From positions 91,908,895-91,972,894 of the forward strand of contig CM035226.1 of assembly GCA_020226215.1 (NCBI GenBank): a DNA stretch of 64,000 nucleotides, read 5' to 3'. Source of the stretch: Sindora glabra (lineage: Eukaryota; Streptophyta; Magnoliopsida; Fabales; Fabaceae). This document shows positions 62,756 to 64,000 of this stretch, piece after piece (the first letter of the stretch is position 1; every line of letters begins with the position of its first letter). The translations under genes were made by a program, and so were the position numbers. The notes under the pieces were generated by a model. That model was not told where the DNA came from. It was given only the letters and a program-made list of their open reading frames with translations, and made no database searches.

Positions 62756-64000
62756 AGATATGTTAATATAAATAGATATATCAATTAAATTAATTCATAT
62801 TTATTTTGACACTAAATTATATTATAGTAATCAAAATATTCAAAATAAGAATATAATTATTTAAAATTTAATTAAGTATATTTATGACATTACATATTTT
62901 TACTTATTCAATAATATAATAATTTATAATCTAATTAATTATATTTTAAGATATTAAAGATTTATTACTTACTTACTTTTTATTTATTTATATTATATTA
63001 ATGAGAGTATGTTAAATATTTATTTACATAATTAAAATATAAATTATTATTTAATTAAAAGAAAAAGGGCAAATTTCAAAAAAAATTATTAGCTATTTTG
63101 TGAAACTTATTAAATAAGAATTTATAAGCTACTAGCTGTCAATGCATCAAATATTTCTAGAACTTAACTTATAATTTATCGTTAAGTTAATAAATTATAA
63201 GTTAGTGTATTTTATGTACAAAGAGAGAGACCTTTGAAGTTCAAGATAATTGAAAATGGAGAGAGAAATATAATGAAATAAATTTATTAAGATATTTTAA
63301 GGTGAATGTAAAAAATCAAATGGGAATTAAAATTGGATTAAATAATACTTTGGGCTTTTATTTTATTAAGTTGGAATTTGAACTTAATTGATTATGTGTA
63401 TGTGTATGTGTATCCAACTAACTTATTTGGGCATAAAATTATTGGTTCACTAAGCATAAACTCATTAAATATTTTAAATGGGCTTTTGGGCTATTATATT
63501 TCTAAATTGCGAAGCCTGATTTGATTTATAAATATGTATTTCCCATGTGACAAAATTCTATTAAAAATTTTCATTTGTTTTAATTTTAAAAATTCTAAAC
63601 TTGCTATTCAAGAAAACATCTTATTAGTTATAATTTTAAATTATATATTTCAAAGATTAGATGATACAATCCAAAAGTTAATATTTAAAAATTATTTTAA
63701 GCTTTTGATCTTCAAAGAGTAGGAAATTGAAAATAAAATAGGAATTTCAAATACAATCAATATTACATGTGCTAAAATTAAAATATCAAATTGTCATACC
63801 ATTATACAACTAGAAAATAATAGAAAACAATATAATATATAGGATTAGATAGTTGGATCAAATTTCAAGGGCAAACTCAACTAATAGTGAAATAACAGTT
63901 AGGTTTGTATCTTGGAAGAATATTTGAGATTAGATGAAAAGTGGTTGAATCTTATCCCCTATGATACATTTAAGCTATTTTCAATACATTGGTTAAAAAA
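62756..64000. other. A+T-rich DNA to the right edge
   Basis: No gene, RNA or complete element recognised. 63085-63215 carries inverted words related to 61390-61535 and may be the other half of an element split by the 61544 insertion. Confidence 0.45.

Noticed and set aside
1..64000. tRNA, rRNA, snRNA or microRNA genes
   Set aside because: I saw no cloverleaf with A/B boxes, no rRNA-like conserved core and no convincing miRNA hairpin with a known mature sequence. A covariance-model search would be needed to exclude small ones.

Overview
The window looks like nuclear DNA of a flowering plant, most likely a eudicot. It is very A+T rich. It has small, intron-rich genes with canonical GT..AG junctions, long gene-free stretches, many miniature inverted-repeat elements, and one decayed Mutator-like (MULE) transposon. 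The recognisable proteins (eIF2B beta, a SINA/DIS1-type RING ligase, a CCR/DFR-like reductase, mitochondrial ribosomal protein bL12m) are standard plant housekeeping or accessory genes. I could not fix the species from the sequence alone.

Layout. 1-2.5 kb: the 5' end of a minus-strand eIF2B beta gene (four coding exons; the rest runs off the left edge). 2.5-23 kb: gene-poor, A+T-rich DNA with short tandem duplications, microsatellites, a 197-bp inverted-repeat element inserted in a TTA microsatellite, and copies of a dispersed T/A-rich foldback family. 23-27.8 kb: a DIS1-like E3 ubiquitin ligase gene with a long intron in its 5' UTR. That intron holds a striking inverted duplication with two arms of about 405 bp. 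28-31.5 kb: three miniature transposon-like repeats. 32.1-38.2 kb: a complete six-exon SDR reductase gene (332 aa) carrying a hAT-type miniature element in intron 3. 39.5 kb: a decayed fragment similar to the last exon of the DIS1-like gene. 40.5-41.6 kb: mitochondrial ribosomal protein L12, minus strand, intronless coding region. 41.7-44.7 kb: almost pure A+T and a 300-bp tandem duplication.

44.7-52.5 kb is the most unusual part. It has a GC-richer promoter-like block with a palindromic motif array, a T-rich 1.5-kb minisatellite-like region that looks intronic, a MULE transposase pseudogene (PB1-like N-terminus, MuDR-type domain, DDE core, SWIM finger, zinc knuckle; five in-frame stops), and, about 200 bp downstream in the same orientation, a plant-mobile-domain (PMD, MAIN/MAIL1-like) gene that is also decayed (one frameshift, three stops). 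This suggests a dead MULE that carried a PMD cassette. Its outer ends could not be fixed.

52.5-64 kb: A+T-rich DNA with two perfect hairpins, one possible orphan 5' exon, and two more miniature elements with target-site duplications. One of these belongs to the same family as the element at 28.4 kb.

The intact genes are unrelated in function and show no sign of operating together. The only functional coupling I see is inside the transposon, between transposase and PMD cassette, and between the DIS1-like gene and its intronic foldback.
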